Assembly: GCA_946552115.1 (NCBI GenBank)
Contig: CAMNRH010000012.1
Span: 1-64,000, forward strand
Direction: 5' to 3'
DNA: 64,000 nucleotides
Origin: an uncultured Lachnospiraceae bacterium
GTDB taxonomy: Bacteria; Bacillota; Clostridia; Lachnospirales; Lachnospiraceae
The notes under the pieces were generated by a model, which was given only the letters and a program-made list of their open reading frames with translations, was not told the origin of the DNA and ran no database searches. Each line of letters starts with the position of its first letter. Position 1 is the stretch's first letter. Shown piece after piece: positions 7,775-16,282 of this stretch. Made by a program: the position numbers and the translations under genes.

Positions 7775-8548
7775 ATGTTGATCATAATATGTATTTTAGG
7801 AATAATTGCGTCGGCTGGAGGTATGCCTGAACCGGCAGCAGGTATCGTTGGGTGGGTTTCTAAAATCGGGCTGGGAGTTTCTATTGTGTTCTATGTACGC
7901 AATGCTATAAAATCTGAGCTAGCAACCATAGAAAAAAATAAGCCACCTGCAGGACGCGAACGAATTATGGACCCCCAACATAATGAGGATATCAATTCTC
8001 CGTGGCGCAGGAAAGAGCTTATAAAATGGAATGCGAAGCACCCAAATACCCTGTTTGAAGGTCCGCTTAATGAGAATCCTGCATTAAGGTCTTTGCGGCT
8101 GAGTTTGCTAACGCCAGAGCAGCTCGCAATGATACCATTTTGGAAAAGAATTTTGGTTCGTAACGCGCAGTGCCATCAGGGATATTTTGCCGATTCATAT
8201 CGATGTATAATTTGTGGCGCTAGCCGTTATCGAGACCAAAAATGGTGCGACAAATGCGATGCGCGTTATGGGAATGATATAGCAAATGGTTGGCATCCGG
8301 ACCCTGAGGATCATATTAAAGAGGGGTACGAGTGGGTGCTTTGGCGACTACAACAAATTGTCGCTCAGGACCAACAATTATGTATTATTTCTGAGGAAAT
8401 AGCGAAGGCTGAGATGAAGGAACTCGTTGAAGTAGCACGCCAAGAAATTGCCGAGATAGAGAGACGAGAACTAGAAGAGAAAGTCGATATCCAACGGCGC
8501 AAGAGTCGGCAATCTGAGCTGAGTGATATTGTCAAACGTCTTTCATAG
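7775..8548 (+). CDS. Hypothetical protein with TM helix, zinc ribbon and coiled coil
   Basis: A 257-residue protein starting at ATG 7775 after AAGGTGGTG. The upstream GTG codons lie inside the ribosome site and are rejected. The N-terminal 45 residues contain one or two hydrophobic segments (LIIICILGIIASAGG and GWVSKIGLGVSIVFYV). A cysteine knuckle follows around residues 145-170, CIICG and CDKCDARYG, probably binding zinc. The C-terminal 70 residues are highly charged and helical (EMKELVEVARQEIAEIE). The family is not recognised. It may form an operon with the lipoprotein upstream. Confidence 0.6.
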   Translation: MLIIICILGIIASAGGMPEPAAGIVGWVSKIGLGVSIVFYVRNAIKSELATIEKNKPPAGRERIMDPQHNEDINSPWRRKELIKWNAKHPNTLFEGPLNENPALRSLRLSLLTPEQLAMIPFWKRILVRNAQCHQGYFADSYRCIICGASRYRDQKWCDKCDARYGNDIANGWHPDPEDHIKEGYEWVLWRLQQIVAQDQQLCIISEEIAKAEMKELVEVARQEIAEIERRELEEKVDIQRRKSRQSELSDIVKRLS

Positions 8549-8632
8549 ACGAAGCCCCCCTCAGCTGTCTTTATCCTAAACTGTGAATAGAGTCGAAGTA
8601 CAGCTGCTTCGCCTATTCAAAAAACATGCTAA

Positions 8633-8658
8633 GCCCGGTTCTCTAGTGAGGACCGGGC
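8633..8658 (-). terminator. Terminator of the VirB6-like operon
   Basis: GCCCGGT/ACCGGGC stem with a 12-base loop immediately after the stop of the minus-strand gene ending at 8664. On that strand a TTTTTT run follows after a few bases. A second hairpin (about 8585-8616, GAATAG/CTATTC and CGAAG/CTTCG) lies next to it and may serve the convergent plus-strand gene. Confidence 0.6.
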
Positions 8659-8663
8659 AAAGT

Positions 8664-11600
8664 TTATGGGAGAATTATGCCGCCACCACCATTATTATTC
8701 CCGCCATTATTATGCTGGCGCATCTGACGTTCAAAGTCACGAATCTGCGAGCCGGTCATGTCGCCGCTATGCCCGTTACGTGGGATGACAATGCCACTAC
8801 CATTTTCTTCAAAACCACTCGGGACCGGTGCGCCATTACCAGAGTTATGCTGCACTCGCATCGTGTATGCGATTTCTGAACGGCCATCAAGAGCGCGAAT
8901 GCGATTTAGCTTGTCTGCAGTTTCCTGACTTAGGTTTACCGTTCCGGCGTTAGCTGCATTAAGCGTTGCCTCAGCAACATTCGCCATGCCTGTCCGATCA
9001 TCACCCGTAATCGTTCCATTTTCGACTCCGCGCACAATTCTATCTACCTCTCCTTGACTTGCACTAGCCATGCGACGAATACTACCGCCATCGACCGTAT
9101 TGACGCTCGCGTTACTGCTCGCGCTCCCCACAGATGGGGCGTAATCCATATTGGCGATTTTCTGGAGGTCACGTTCGACATCACCCTTGACGGAGATGTT
9201 TTCATTGTTAATTGCTTCGCGAGCTTGAGAAATGATGTTGTTGCGTTCTTCGCCGGTAATGCTGCCATCGGCTAGACCGCTTAGTATATCGCGGCGATAG
9301 CTATCGTCAGTTCCAGCGAGCTGTTCAGCGCCAATATCCCTAGCTTTGGCTTGACGATTCCTGACATAAAGAGTTTCGGTATTACCATCCTTATCTTGCC
9401 TTGTAATTGTCGAAAATTGCGCAGTATTATAAGCCCTTGCATTACCTTCTGCATAGTCCATCATGTTGGCAAAGGCGTTCGGGGTCTTAGCTTTATATTC
9501 GCCGCCAGCCGCTTTACGCACTGCGTTACTCGCCCATTTGACACCTTCGTTACCAGTGCGCCCAGCTTGAGCCTCGCTGAAAACTGCTTTATTCAGCGTG
9601 CTATCAACATACTCACGTCCTTTATCGCTCGTATTGAGGCTGCGCATTGCAGCGGTAAAACGGGCGCGCGCGTCGGTATTAGTAGAATCTACACGTAGAT
9701 CGTTCAATGCCCTTTCGAGTTCCGTGGCTGTTTTCTGTTCACTAGCAAACGTTCCGTCTTTGTCCCAAGTGCTTGCGTAGTCTCCGGCAACTTCGTCAAT
9801 ATGTTTTTGTTCATAATAGTCACTACGGTCACGATTAGCCAGATTTTGCGCCAACGCCGTGCCTTGCAGGCGATTCATCTTACGATTATGTGATTCTCTA
9901 GCCATTGTGGCAATTTTACCCTGATGGCTCTTATCTCGCAATGCATTACCTGGGCGATTTAGCAACCCGCGCAGACCAGTCGTTTTCTGTGAGCGGTTTA
10001 TAGCACGTTGCGCATCCCAGCCTCGACCTCGTGCCACGCGATCTCTATATCCTTCTGATCTCCGAATCGCGCCAGTCGCCCCACGGCCTAATCCACGCCC
10101 GAAGTTCGACAACTTCATGCCAAGGTTCCCCATGGCCGCGAATGAACTTTTAACGATGCTTGGTACGAAGAAAAACGGTACTACTTGAATTAACATTGCA
10201 ATTAAGACATAGAAGAACGATGCTCCAGTGTCACCTGCGATATTAGCTAGCAATAATCTTGACGCAAATTGCCCGCCACCCATTAACGCACCACAAATCG
10301 GGTAAACTAACAATAGCCCAAATAACATTTTCCACCAACGGCTAAAGATATTTTTTGTATTCGGCAGTGCGTAACAGACGATTGCAACTGGCGCTAAAGT
10401 CACTAGAATAATAATCCCAGCCTGCCGTATCCCAAGTAATATAAAGAAGAATATGACACTGATTGCTGCACCAAGCAATACAAGTAAGAACGGCCAAATC
10501 CATGTTCCGGCCGATGCAATTAAAGCAGCACCAACTCCAATTGTAACTCCGCCAGATAACAGTGTGGGTAGTACCCCTGCAAACTTGTTATCGCTAGTGG
10601 TGCTGCTAGGGTTTCCTACAATAGCCCCAAGACTTCCGTCCCCAAACTCATCCGTAGTCGTGCCCAACTCACTAAACGTCTGATTAATTCCGTAGCCTAC
10701 GATGTTAGATATATCTACTGCTAACTGACACAAGAAGAAAGATATGTTTACTAGGATAGCTACAATGATTAAGCTAGGTAGCATTTTTTTGACGCCATAG
10801 TTACTAACGCCAAAACCAGTGATTTGCGATAGAATAATCACTGTTAGCGCAATTACAAACACAATGTTAGAGATTGTCCGAAAAGTCTCCCAAGCCGTAT
10901 AAGTTCCAGTCTTAACCGGCTTTTGCGTATTGGGGTCTTTAATTTCTTTCCCAGAAGCGTCTTTTTCTGTTGTATCCATGAAGCGCACATCGGTTTGCAA
11001 ATAGCTCTCCTCAATATAGTCATAGATACCATCAACAGCCGTTCCGACACCTTGTATCACCGGACAAATAATCCATCCCAACGAAGCTGCCGCCGTCGAA
11101 CAGGGTGAAGCTTGCTCTCCTGTACTAGTTTCATCTCCAGCTTCTTCCGTAATATCTCCCACTACATCATCCGGTTTTGTTCCGTCGTCGTCCTTTTCGG
11201 TTTTGTCCAAAGCCTTCTTGACGGCAGACGCAGTTTCGTTAATCCGCTTAATTACTGCGTCGCAAGTGTGAGCGCCTTTGCTATTTATCCAGTTACTATC
11301 CCAATCGCCATATTTACTTGCACCGCCTTTCGGGTAATAGCGCTCATCCATCTTGCCAGTGCTTGGGTTTGGCACTTTTATTGGACCATAGTATTTAGTC
11401 TTATTCATTAGACTCTCATCTCCGCTGAATGGCTCGCTGTTACTACAAGCCGTGGCGAAATCGTTAAAATACAGGAAATAGTTAATCAAATCGTCCGAAA
11501 AAGTTCCCCGATCGCCCCATGCAACCATATAGTCGTTGTTTTTCTTCTTGGCGTCATATAATTTTTTGAGATGTTTTAGTGCCTCATCTTTATCGTTCCA

Positions 11601-12116
11601 GACAAATCGGTAGTCACTGTTACCTAGCCCAGACATACAGTAGTTGGTAACATCCTCCCATTTCCCATCACTATCCTGAGTTTGGAGCTTGACGATGCCC
11701 GGCTTTTCGCCATTACATAATACTTCCTCTTGACTGACACTCATCGTACTGACAAAAACATCGAAAATTTTTGAATCATTATCATCACAATAGATTGTGC
11801 CGTTATTGACCTTGCCTTGCACTTGATTTTCTAGCCACGCTCCAGTCGGGATCTCTGAATTCGTCCAATTGGTGTTCATAAAAATATTTTCAAGTCCAGG
11901 ATAGTCGTACAGGATATTTGTTAGGCCCATGTCGATTTGTTTGGTCATACACTTGCTGAAGACGTTCGCTACCAGCTGAATCTTCCCAGCTTCCTTCATT
12001 TTCTCTAAAGCCTCAGAAGTCTTAATCGCCATTACCTGCGAACCAGCTGCCACTCCTAAGAGCGTCGAGATTACAAGCGCCCAAATAGCAAGTTTTTTCC
12101 AACCAGTTTTTATCAC
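8664..12116 (-). CDS. Large polytopic VirB6/TrbL-like membrane protein
   Basis: A 1150-residue protein. An N-terminal hydrophobic segment (LAIWALVISTLLGVAAG) leads a 380-residue, Cys-containing outer region. At least six hydrophobic helices follow between about residues 405 and 670, for example IVFVIALTVIILSQI, SLIIVAILVNISFFL and WPFLLVLLGAAISVIF. The C-terminal 470 residues are soluble, basic at first (RGLGRGATGAIRRSEGYR), then helical and Asn/Gly-rich at the very end. This plan matches inner-membrane channel proteins of type IV secretion (VirB6/TrbL). The style, especially the MGNLGxKLxNxGRGLGRG segment, is what I associate with Saccharibacteria/CPR genomes; that is memory, not a search. 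It overlaps the upstream gene by four bases (ATGA). No VirB4 or VirB2 is present here. Confidence 0.7.
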   Translation of the reverse strand: MIKTGWKKLAIWALVISTLLGVAAGSQVMAIKTSEALEKMKEAGKIQLVANVFSKCMTKQIDMGLTNILYDYPGLENIFMNTNWTNSEIPTGAWLENQVQGKVNNGTIYCDDNDSKIFDVFVSTMSVSQEEVLCNGEKPGIVKLQTQDSDGKWEDVTNYCMSGLGNSDYRFVWNDKDEALKHLKKLYDAKKKNNDYMVAWGDRGTFSDDLINYFLYFNDFATACSNSEPFSGDESLMNKTKYYGPIKVPNPSTGKMDERYYPKGGASKYGDWDSNWINSKGAHTCDAVIKRINETASAVKKALDKTEKDDDGTKPDDVVGDITEEAGDETSTGEQASPCSTAAASLGWIICPVIQGVGTAVDGIYDYIEESYLQTDVRFMDTTEKDASGKEIKDPNTQKPVKTGTYTAWETFRTISNIVFVIALTVIILSQITGFGVSNYGVKKMLPSLIIVAILVNISFFLCQLAVDISNIVGYGINQTFSELGTTTDEFGDGSLGAIVGNPSSTTSDNKFAGVLPTLLSGGVTIGVGAALIASAGTWIWPFLLVLLGAAISVIFFFILLGIRQAGIIILVTLAPVAIVCYALPNTKNIFSRWWKMLFGLLLVYPICGALMGGGQFASRLLLANIAGDTGASFFYVLIAMLIQVVPFFFVPSIVKSSFAAMGNLGMKLSNFGRGLGRGATGAIRRSEGYRDRVARGRGWDAQRAINRSQKTTGLRGLLNRPGNALRDKSHQGKIATMARESHNRKMNRLQGTALAQNLANRDRSDYYEQKHIDEVAGDYASTWDKDGTFASEQKTATELERALNDLRVDSTNTDARARFTAAMRSLNTSDKGREYVDSTLNKAVFSEAQAGRTGNEGVKWASNAVRKAAGGEYKAKTPNAFANMMDYAEGNARAYNTAQFSTITRQDKDGNTETLYVRNRQAKARDIGAEQLAGTDDSYRRDILSGLADGSITGEERNNIISQAREAINNENISVKGDVERDLQKIANMDYAPSVGSASSNASVNTVDGGSIRRMASASQGEVDRIVRGVENGTITGDDRTGMANVAEATLNAANAGTVNLSQETADKLNRIRALDGRSEIAYTMRVQHNSGNGAPVPSGFEENGSGIVIPRNGHSGDMTGSQIRDFERQMRQHNNGGNNNGGGGIILP

Positions 12117-13063
12117 TCTTCCGTCTCCTTAATTACCTGTTCTACGCGCGATATCAGCGAGCTCTCATCTTGGTAATCTGGCTCAGCGTCGTAAGCAAAA
12201 AATATCGACTGCGGCACAGAATAGCTTTGCCTCATCGACTCAATAGTGTCGCGATAATTATCCACTAACTCAATACAAATCTCCGAAGAATTATTGCCGT
12301 CTATAGTGCAATCATTTGCCGAAATCTGCTCAAGCAGGAGATCGCGATCATTAAAATACTCAACGAACCTCTCAGCGATTGCCGCTACTGTATATTCTTC
12401 ACTTACCAGATAATCGTTCAATAACTCTGGCTTCTCTTCTGTATATGCGGAATATACAGTGTTATATAGTTCTAGTGACTTTTGATATGTCTCTACCCTA
12501 GACTGCAAGTTTTCGTATATTATTTTGATTTCGTCATCTAATTTGCCTGGATTAATTTTGGCGAACTCTTTCTGAAAGCTAAGAAATTGGGAGATGTTTT
12601 GGTTTATCTGTTCGTGATCTTCCGAGGTCATAATGTCGTCCGTTGTTATTTCACGAAAATAAACTTTTTCAAAAAAATCTTCCGTAGAACTAATCGTATC
12701 AAAATTTTGCCGTAGGAGTGTCGCCACCTTCTCGTTGTCTTTTTTCAACAATGCTGGAAGCAACATAAGCAGCGCAACGAACAAGATTACCACCGCAATA
12801 ATGCTGATAATTATGATGCTTCGTTTACTGTTTCGCCCTGTCTCCAATTTGATATCCCCGCTCCCGCTGGCAGATGTATGGGTTGGACGTAGCGGATCGG
12901 TCGGTAAAGGCGCGTTGAGGGGCGTTGCCGTTGGCAGGCCAGCAGAAGAAATTATAGGGGTATCGGCAGATGGAGCCAGAGAAGAAGTGTCTGGAACTTG
13001 AGAAGAGCCAGTATCCGTAGCTGGAGGCTGGCTGAGAGGGTTGTTATTTTTGTCACGATCCAT
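12113..13063 (-). CDS. Single-pass membrane protein, partner of the VirB6-like protein
   Basis: A 316-residue protein from ATG 13063 (MDRDKNNN). Residues 1-90 are Pro/Ser/Thr-rich and probably cytoplasmic. One transmembrane helix (IIIISIIAVVILFVALLML, about 95-115) follows KRS. The remaining 200 residues are a helical extracytoplasmic domain. A TATACT box lies only about eight bases before the ATG and no ribosome site is visible, so the message may be leaderless. An alternative ATG at 13150 overlaps the stop of variable repeat 2 and would add 29 residues with no apparent domain. It shares an operon with the 1150-residue gene and could be an accessory subunit of the same envelope complex. Confidence 0.65.
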   Translation of the reverse strand: MDRDKNNNPLSQPPATDTGSSQVPDTSSLAPSADTPIISSAGLPTATPLNAPLPTDPLRPTHTSASGSGDIKLETGRNSKRSIIIISIIAVVILFVALLMLLPALLKKDNEKVATLLRQNFDTISSTEDFFEKVYFREITTDDIMTSEDHEQINQNISQFLSFQKEFAKINPGKLDDEIKIIYENLQSRVETYQKSLELYNTVYSAYTEEKPELLNDYLVSEEYTVAAIAERFVEYFNDRDLLLEQISANDCTIDGNNSSEICIELVDNYRDTIESMRQSYSVPQSIFFAYDAEPDYQDESSLISRVEQVIKETEE

Positions 13064-13149
13064 ATGATATGAGTATAGCACAAGCGTCTTTCTGCGTCGA
13101 GTGCAGAATCCCGAATTTTTAATCTGCACGACAGATTCTCTTTTCTCCA

Positions 13150-13458
13150 TTAGGCACTACCTGGGTAGAGGCAGCGGAGGGAGAAACCACCATAGCGAAT
13201 GTAGTAGTCTGACGGATTAACATACGTAGGATGCATGCCCAAGTAGTAGGCGTGGGTAGACGATTTGGGGGTACGTGACCAAGCACGACCATACTCACCA
13301 ACGTTGCTAACATAACCATAGCTGAGGTAGACATACCCGCTACGGACAAAAGCCAATGGTAATTGTACTATGGTGGTGGCGCCGGAGGTACTGATTATAT
13401 TGGAGCATTCATCTCCCTTGTCAATTTTCGCCAGACCATGACTGCTATTTTTGGTGAT
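13150..13458 (-). pseudogene. Orphan DGR variable repeat 2 with truncated target-protein end
   Basis: On the minus strand a frame opens after an in-frame TGA at 13459-13461. It reads through ITSGATTIVQLPL-type sequence (actual run STSGATTIVQLPL) into FVRSGYVYLSYG and ends GFSLRCLYPGSA. It has no start codon, so it is the 3' remnant of a diversified target gene. From AFVRSG to SLR it aligns gaplessly over 60 codons with the template at 15059-15242. At the 14 Asn codons of the template, 12 residues differ, and 9 of those changes are explained by adenine substitution alone. Its stop overlaps a downstream ATG (TAATG). Confidence 0.78.
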
Positions 13459-13522
13459 TCATGGTATGGACGCCCACACCATCTTGTCATATGATGTCGT
13501 CCTGTAAAGGAGGCGTACAAAA

Positions 13523-13819
13523 ATGGATGAGAAAGATTTTATGGAACTGCTTATAACAGAACGGATGGGAATGCACTGCGAGAAGTTTAAGGAGGACTAT
13601 CCACCCACACCGGAGCAACTGGAAGCGGCAGAAAAAGCCAATATTGCTCATGACAAAGTATTCTCAATACTGGATGCCGAACATCGCAAACTACTGGAAT
13701 TTTGTGAGGATGCGGGCTTTGAGAGTTCTTCGCGAGAAAATGAGTATTATTACAGGGCGGGAATTAAAGATGGGGTGAACCTTGACCGTTTAGTAAAACA
13801 GATGAAAAGCACTGATTAG
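13523..13819 (+). CDS. Small hypothetical protein
   Basis: 98 residues, with a strong ribosome site AAAGGAGG before ATG 13523. It is charged and probably all-helical, with the stretch ILDAEHRKLLEFCEDAG resembling small uncharacterised Firmicutes mobile-element proteins. The C-terminus (YYRAGIKDGVNLDRLVKQM) is reminiscent of DUF6809-type proteins, but I cannot assign a family with confidence. It stands alone between the second variable repeat and the decayed template locus. Confidence 0.6.
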   Translation: MDEKDFMELLITERMGMHCEKFKEDYPPTPEQLEAAEKANIAHDKVFSILDAEHRKLLEFCEDAGFESSSRENEYYYRAGIKDGVNLDRLVKQMKSTD

Positions 13820-13866
13820 CTATCTTCATGTATTGGCAGTAGTAATTTCTATAAGCGGCAATATAA

Positions 13867-14078
13867 TCTATGTTAGAATTGAATCGTGGATAGTTTTGTC
13901 CATGGAAACTACTGCCAGCTATTGAGGTCAAGCTCCGACTGCCAAAGGTTTTCTAGTTCAAAGATCGTGGAGTTCTCTCAGAAATTCCAGGAGGATGATT
14001 GAGATTTGAATGATTTTCCGCTACGGCGGTTTCTCCCTCCGCTGCTTCTAGGGTTTCCCGGTTCGGTGCCGATCTTTG
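13867..14078 (+). ncRNA. Decayed DGR template-RNA locus (copy A)
   Basis: Copy A matches the intact locus at 14842-15271 in ordered blocks. These are an extended -10 (TGTTAGAAT) six bases before GTGGATA; a hairpin TGGATA...TGTCCA (13888-13903); TGAGGTCA-x-GCTCCG-x-CTGC (13923-13941); AAAGATCG (13960-13967); the last 30 or so bases of a template repeat (CGGTTTCTCCCTCCGCTG); and CCGGTTCGGTGCCGATCTTT. The body of the template is deleted. AAAGATCG can pair with CGATCTTT across the locus (8 bp). The retained blocks define which RNA parts are conserved. Confidence 0.65.
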
Positions 14079-14168
14079 GAAAATAAAATATGGCTGAAGT
14101 CATATTGAATAAACCGCCGAAAAACTATCAACTATGAGGTAAAATAGGGATAGTAATTGGAGAAAAAT

Positions 14169-14708
14169 ATGGCAGCAAATACTAAAAGCATAGAAGTTCA
14201 TAACGAGGCTTTTATAGATGGACAGAACCTTAAAGTAAGTACATTCCGGGCGAAGCCTTCTTGGAATATCGACCTGAAAAGGTTTAGGGTGTTCCTTGCG
14301 GAAAAATATAAAGTTAAAGAAGCTTATTATTTTATTGGTGCTTTTGACCCAAAAAATCAAGAATTGTATAATGCCCTCCAGCGATATGGCTATGTGGTGG
14401 TTTTCCGGGAGCATACTGAAAGTTCAATCAGCCACAAGAAAGGTAATGTTGATACGGATATTGTTTTCTCGGTCATGAAAAAATTAGTTGAGCGGGAGAA
14501 GTTCGACAAGATTGTCTTAGTATCGGGAGATGGTGATTATTGGCGCATGGTGGATTACCTTATTAAGAAGGATAAATTCGCGAAGCTTCTGGTTCCGAAT
14601 AACGCTACTTTATCGTCACTCTATAAGACCAGAACATCCGATTCTTACCGGGCATATCTGGATGAGAGCGCAACAAAGCGGAAAATCATCTACAAAAAGA
14701 CGCGATAA
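14169..14708 (+). CDS. NYN-domain (LabA/DUF88-like) protein, predicted nuclease
   Basis: A 179-residue protein. The start at 14169 is chosen because TTGGAG lies seven bases upstream. NYN domains are PIN-like metal-dependent RNases. Conserved acidic residues are visible in AFIDGQNL, GNVDTDIVFSVM and LVSGDGDYWRMVDYL, the three expected metal-binding positions. The last 20 residues are basic. It lies exactly between the two template-RNA loci, on the same strand. Co-location suggests a link to RNA handling, but there is no known precedent for a NYN protein in DGRs and chance is possible. Confidence 0.8.
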   Translation: MAANTKSIEVHNEAFIDGQNLKVSTFRAKPSWNIDLKRFRVFLAEKYKVKEAYYFIGAFDPKNQELYNALQRYGYVVVFREHTESSISHKKGNVDTDIVFSVMKKLVEREKFDKIVLVSGDGDYWRMVDYLIKKDKFAKLLVPNNATLSSLYKTRTSDSYRAYLDESATKRKIIYKKTR

Positions 14709-14841
14709 ACTTACAAAAAAGCAGGTTCGCCTTAGGTATTTCTCCGTTCGGTACATCCCTGCGTCTGGATATGTTTATATTATAACAAACAATGCTAAAA
14801 AGTCTAGAGTTCTGAACGGTGATTTTGTATATTTTCCGTGC

Positions 14842-15271
14842 TAAAATATGCTTGTGGATAACTGTTGTCCATGGGATCTGAAAGCGGTATTTTGAGGTCA
14901 TGCTCCGGCTGCTCGATGTTCTCAATCGAAAGAAGATCGTGAAGCTGCTCTCCTGAGTTTTGGGTAAAAATCAATGGAGATTAGCAAACTGGCTTTGTTT
15001 ATGGATGAGGCCAGATAGAGTCAGCTTCTTTTGTCTGTGTTACTCAGATGTTTATTTCTGGCTTTTGTCCGTAGCGGGTATATATATCCTCCAAATGGCG
15101 CTGTCAACAACGTCGGCAACAACGGCTACGGCTGGTCGCGTACTTCTAAATCGTCGACTAACGCATACAACTTGAACATGAATCCTACGGGCGTCAATCC
15201 GTCAAACAACAACAACCGTTATCACGGTTTCCCCCTCCGCTGAGGATTGTCCGGTTCGGTGCCGATCTTAG
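14842..15271 (+). ncRNA. DGR template-RNA locus with intact template repeat (copy B)
   Basis: The template repeat spans 15059-15242. It is a noncoding copy of a target C-terminus with 14 Asn codons, mostly AAC, in 60, including four in a row, and ends CCCCTCCGCTG then TGA. Upstream, an extended -10 (TGCTAAAAT) sits six bases before GTGGATA, the likely RNA start. Then come a hairpin TGGATA/TGTCCA, TGAGGTCA, GCTCCG and AAGATCG. Downstream, CCGGTTCGGTGCCGATCTT ends the unit; its CGATCTT is complementary to AAGATCG, closing the RNA around the template. No reverse transcriptase or Avd gene is in the window. The interval 14709-14841 holds nothing recognisable. Confidence 0.72.
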
Positions 15272-15379
15272 AAATGCCCCCGCTAGTTGCAGCGAGGGCT
15301 ATGTTTTTATAGGTGTTGCTGAGGTAAGAAGCAATACGCAGTTTGCGTATTCTAATGAGTGTTATCGAATTTATAAAAG

Positions 15380-15396
15380 ATACGCAAAATGCGGAT
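15380..15396 (+). repeat. 17-bp dispersed repeat, copy 2
   Basis: Identical to 2601-2617. A related perfect palindrome, ATACGCAGTTTGCGTAT, lies about 40 bases upstream (near 15335-15351). The pair may be protein-binding sites. Apart from these, the interval 15272-15484 has no gene. Confidence 0.55.
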
Positions 15397-15484
15397 TCTG
15401 GTCATCAATACACACACTCTGATCGCAGGAAGAAGTGTCGCTGCGTATATTTTACGATAGAAGCACTCCGACAATCCTAAAAAA

Positions 15485-16051
15485 TCACTCCCCAAATCTA
15501 ACCTCAATTTGAATACTCAGGGTATCAAAAAAAGCACGGTATTGATTTGGTACGTTTTTCCGCAAACCGGTTCTCACCAGCGTCACTACGTCATCCGTCT
15601 TTACGCTCTCGTATTTTATGTGTATTCCCCATGGGGTATTGTGGCGTTCTAAAATAGGGCTGCCTTCGACCAATGTAATCTGGAAGGGGCGTGCGGCTTT
15701 AAGGACAACAGAATCCTTAAATCTTGCCGATGCGCCTGGGATATCAAACACGGCGCTAATCTGCTGCTCATGAGACGCCTTTGTCGGCATAGTGCAAGAC
15801 ATAGCTGCTTCTTCCAGCGCGCCTTTATCCATATCATGCAATACCCCAAGTTTTACCGTATAGATGCCGTCATTTTCCACGAAAAACGTTCTGCCATAAC
15901 AATGTATATCAAATATAGTTAATATGCCGTCATCATCAAGTAACATGTTTTGGCAAGACGATGGTGTGCCTGCTTTTTCTGCTATGGGCAGGATTGTTTT
16001 ACTGGCTGCTCTGTTTCTTTCCATTATACTTCTAAGTTCGTGTGGTTTCAT
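15485..16051 (-). CDS. Hypothetical protein downstream of the 130-bp leader repeat
   Basis: 188 residues from ATG 16051 (MKPHELRSI), chosen because AAGGAGG lies nine bases upstream. A longer frame to 16150 runs through the repeat and is rejected. The sequence looks soluble and beta-rich (TIFDIHCYGRTFFVENDGIYTVKLG). No catalytic motif or membrane segment was seen and the family is not recognised. Its leader and likely promoter are the left copy of the 130-bp repeat, whose other copy precedes the plus-strand gene at 20557, so the two genes may be co-regulated. Confidence 0.6.
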   Translation of the reverse strand: MKPHELRSIMERNRAASKTILPIAEKAGTPSSCQNMLLDDDGILTIFDIHCYGRTFFVENDGIYTVKLGVLHDMDKGALEEAAMSCTMPTKASHEQQISAVFDIPGASARFKDSVVLKAARPFQITLVEGSPILERHNTPWGIHIKYESVKTDDVVTLVRTGLRKNVPNQYRAFFDTLSIQIEVRFGE

Positions 16052-16099
16052 ATTGGTGTTCCTCCTTGCTTTACCATCAAAAATATGTTTAATCTGCAT

Positions 16100-16229
16100 T
16101 TTTCTTAACGACAAGGGCTCTTGTGTTGCTAATAATGGTATCATTTTCATTTTTTGATTGACAGGAATAACAGCGGAAGATGACCGGAAAATAAGCGGAG
16201 ATATAAAAGAAGTACGGAAAATAAGCGGA
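16100..16229 (-). repeat. 130-bp perfect inverted repeat, left copy (gene leader)
   Basis: Identical over 130 bases, by eye, to the reverse complement of 20384-20513. It contains two direct copies of CGGAAAATAAGCGGA about 28 bases apart and a related CAGCGGAAGATGACCGG. Both copies point outward and precede a gene that begins with AAGGAGG, so the repeat behaves as a duplicated promoter/leader. The pair encloses 4.15 kb and gives recombination a chance to invert it. Confidence 0.85.
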
Positions 16230-16282
16230 GATGTTACTAACGAGATGAAAAAGGCTCATCTTGATAAGACGAGCCTTTTAGT

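Noticed and set aside
8600..11500. Plus-strand frames over the VirB6-like gene (for example 9351-9698)
   Set aside because: They are antisense shadows without ribosome sites. The minus-strand 1150-codon frame explains the sequence.
13150..15300. Hidden reverse transcriptase in another frame near the templates
   Set aside because: No frame in this interval, or elsewhere in the window, shows a YxDD-type motif or RT-like length.
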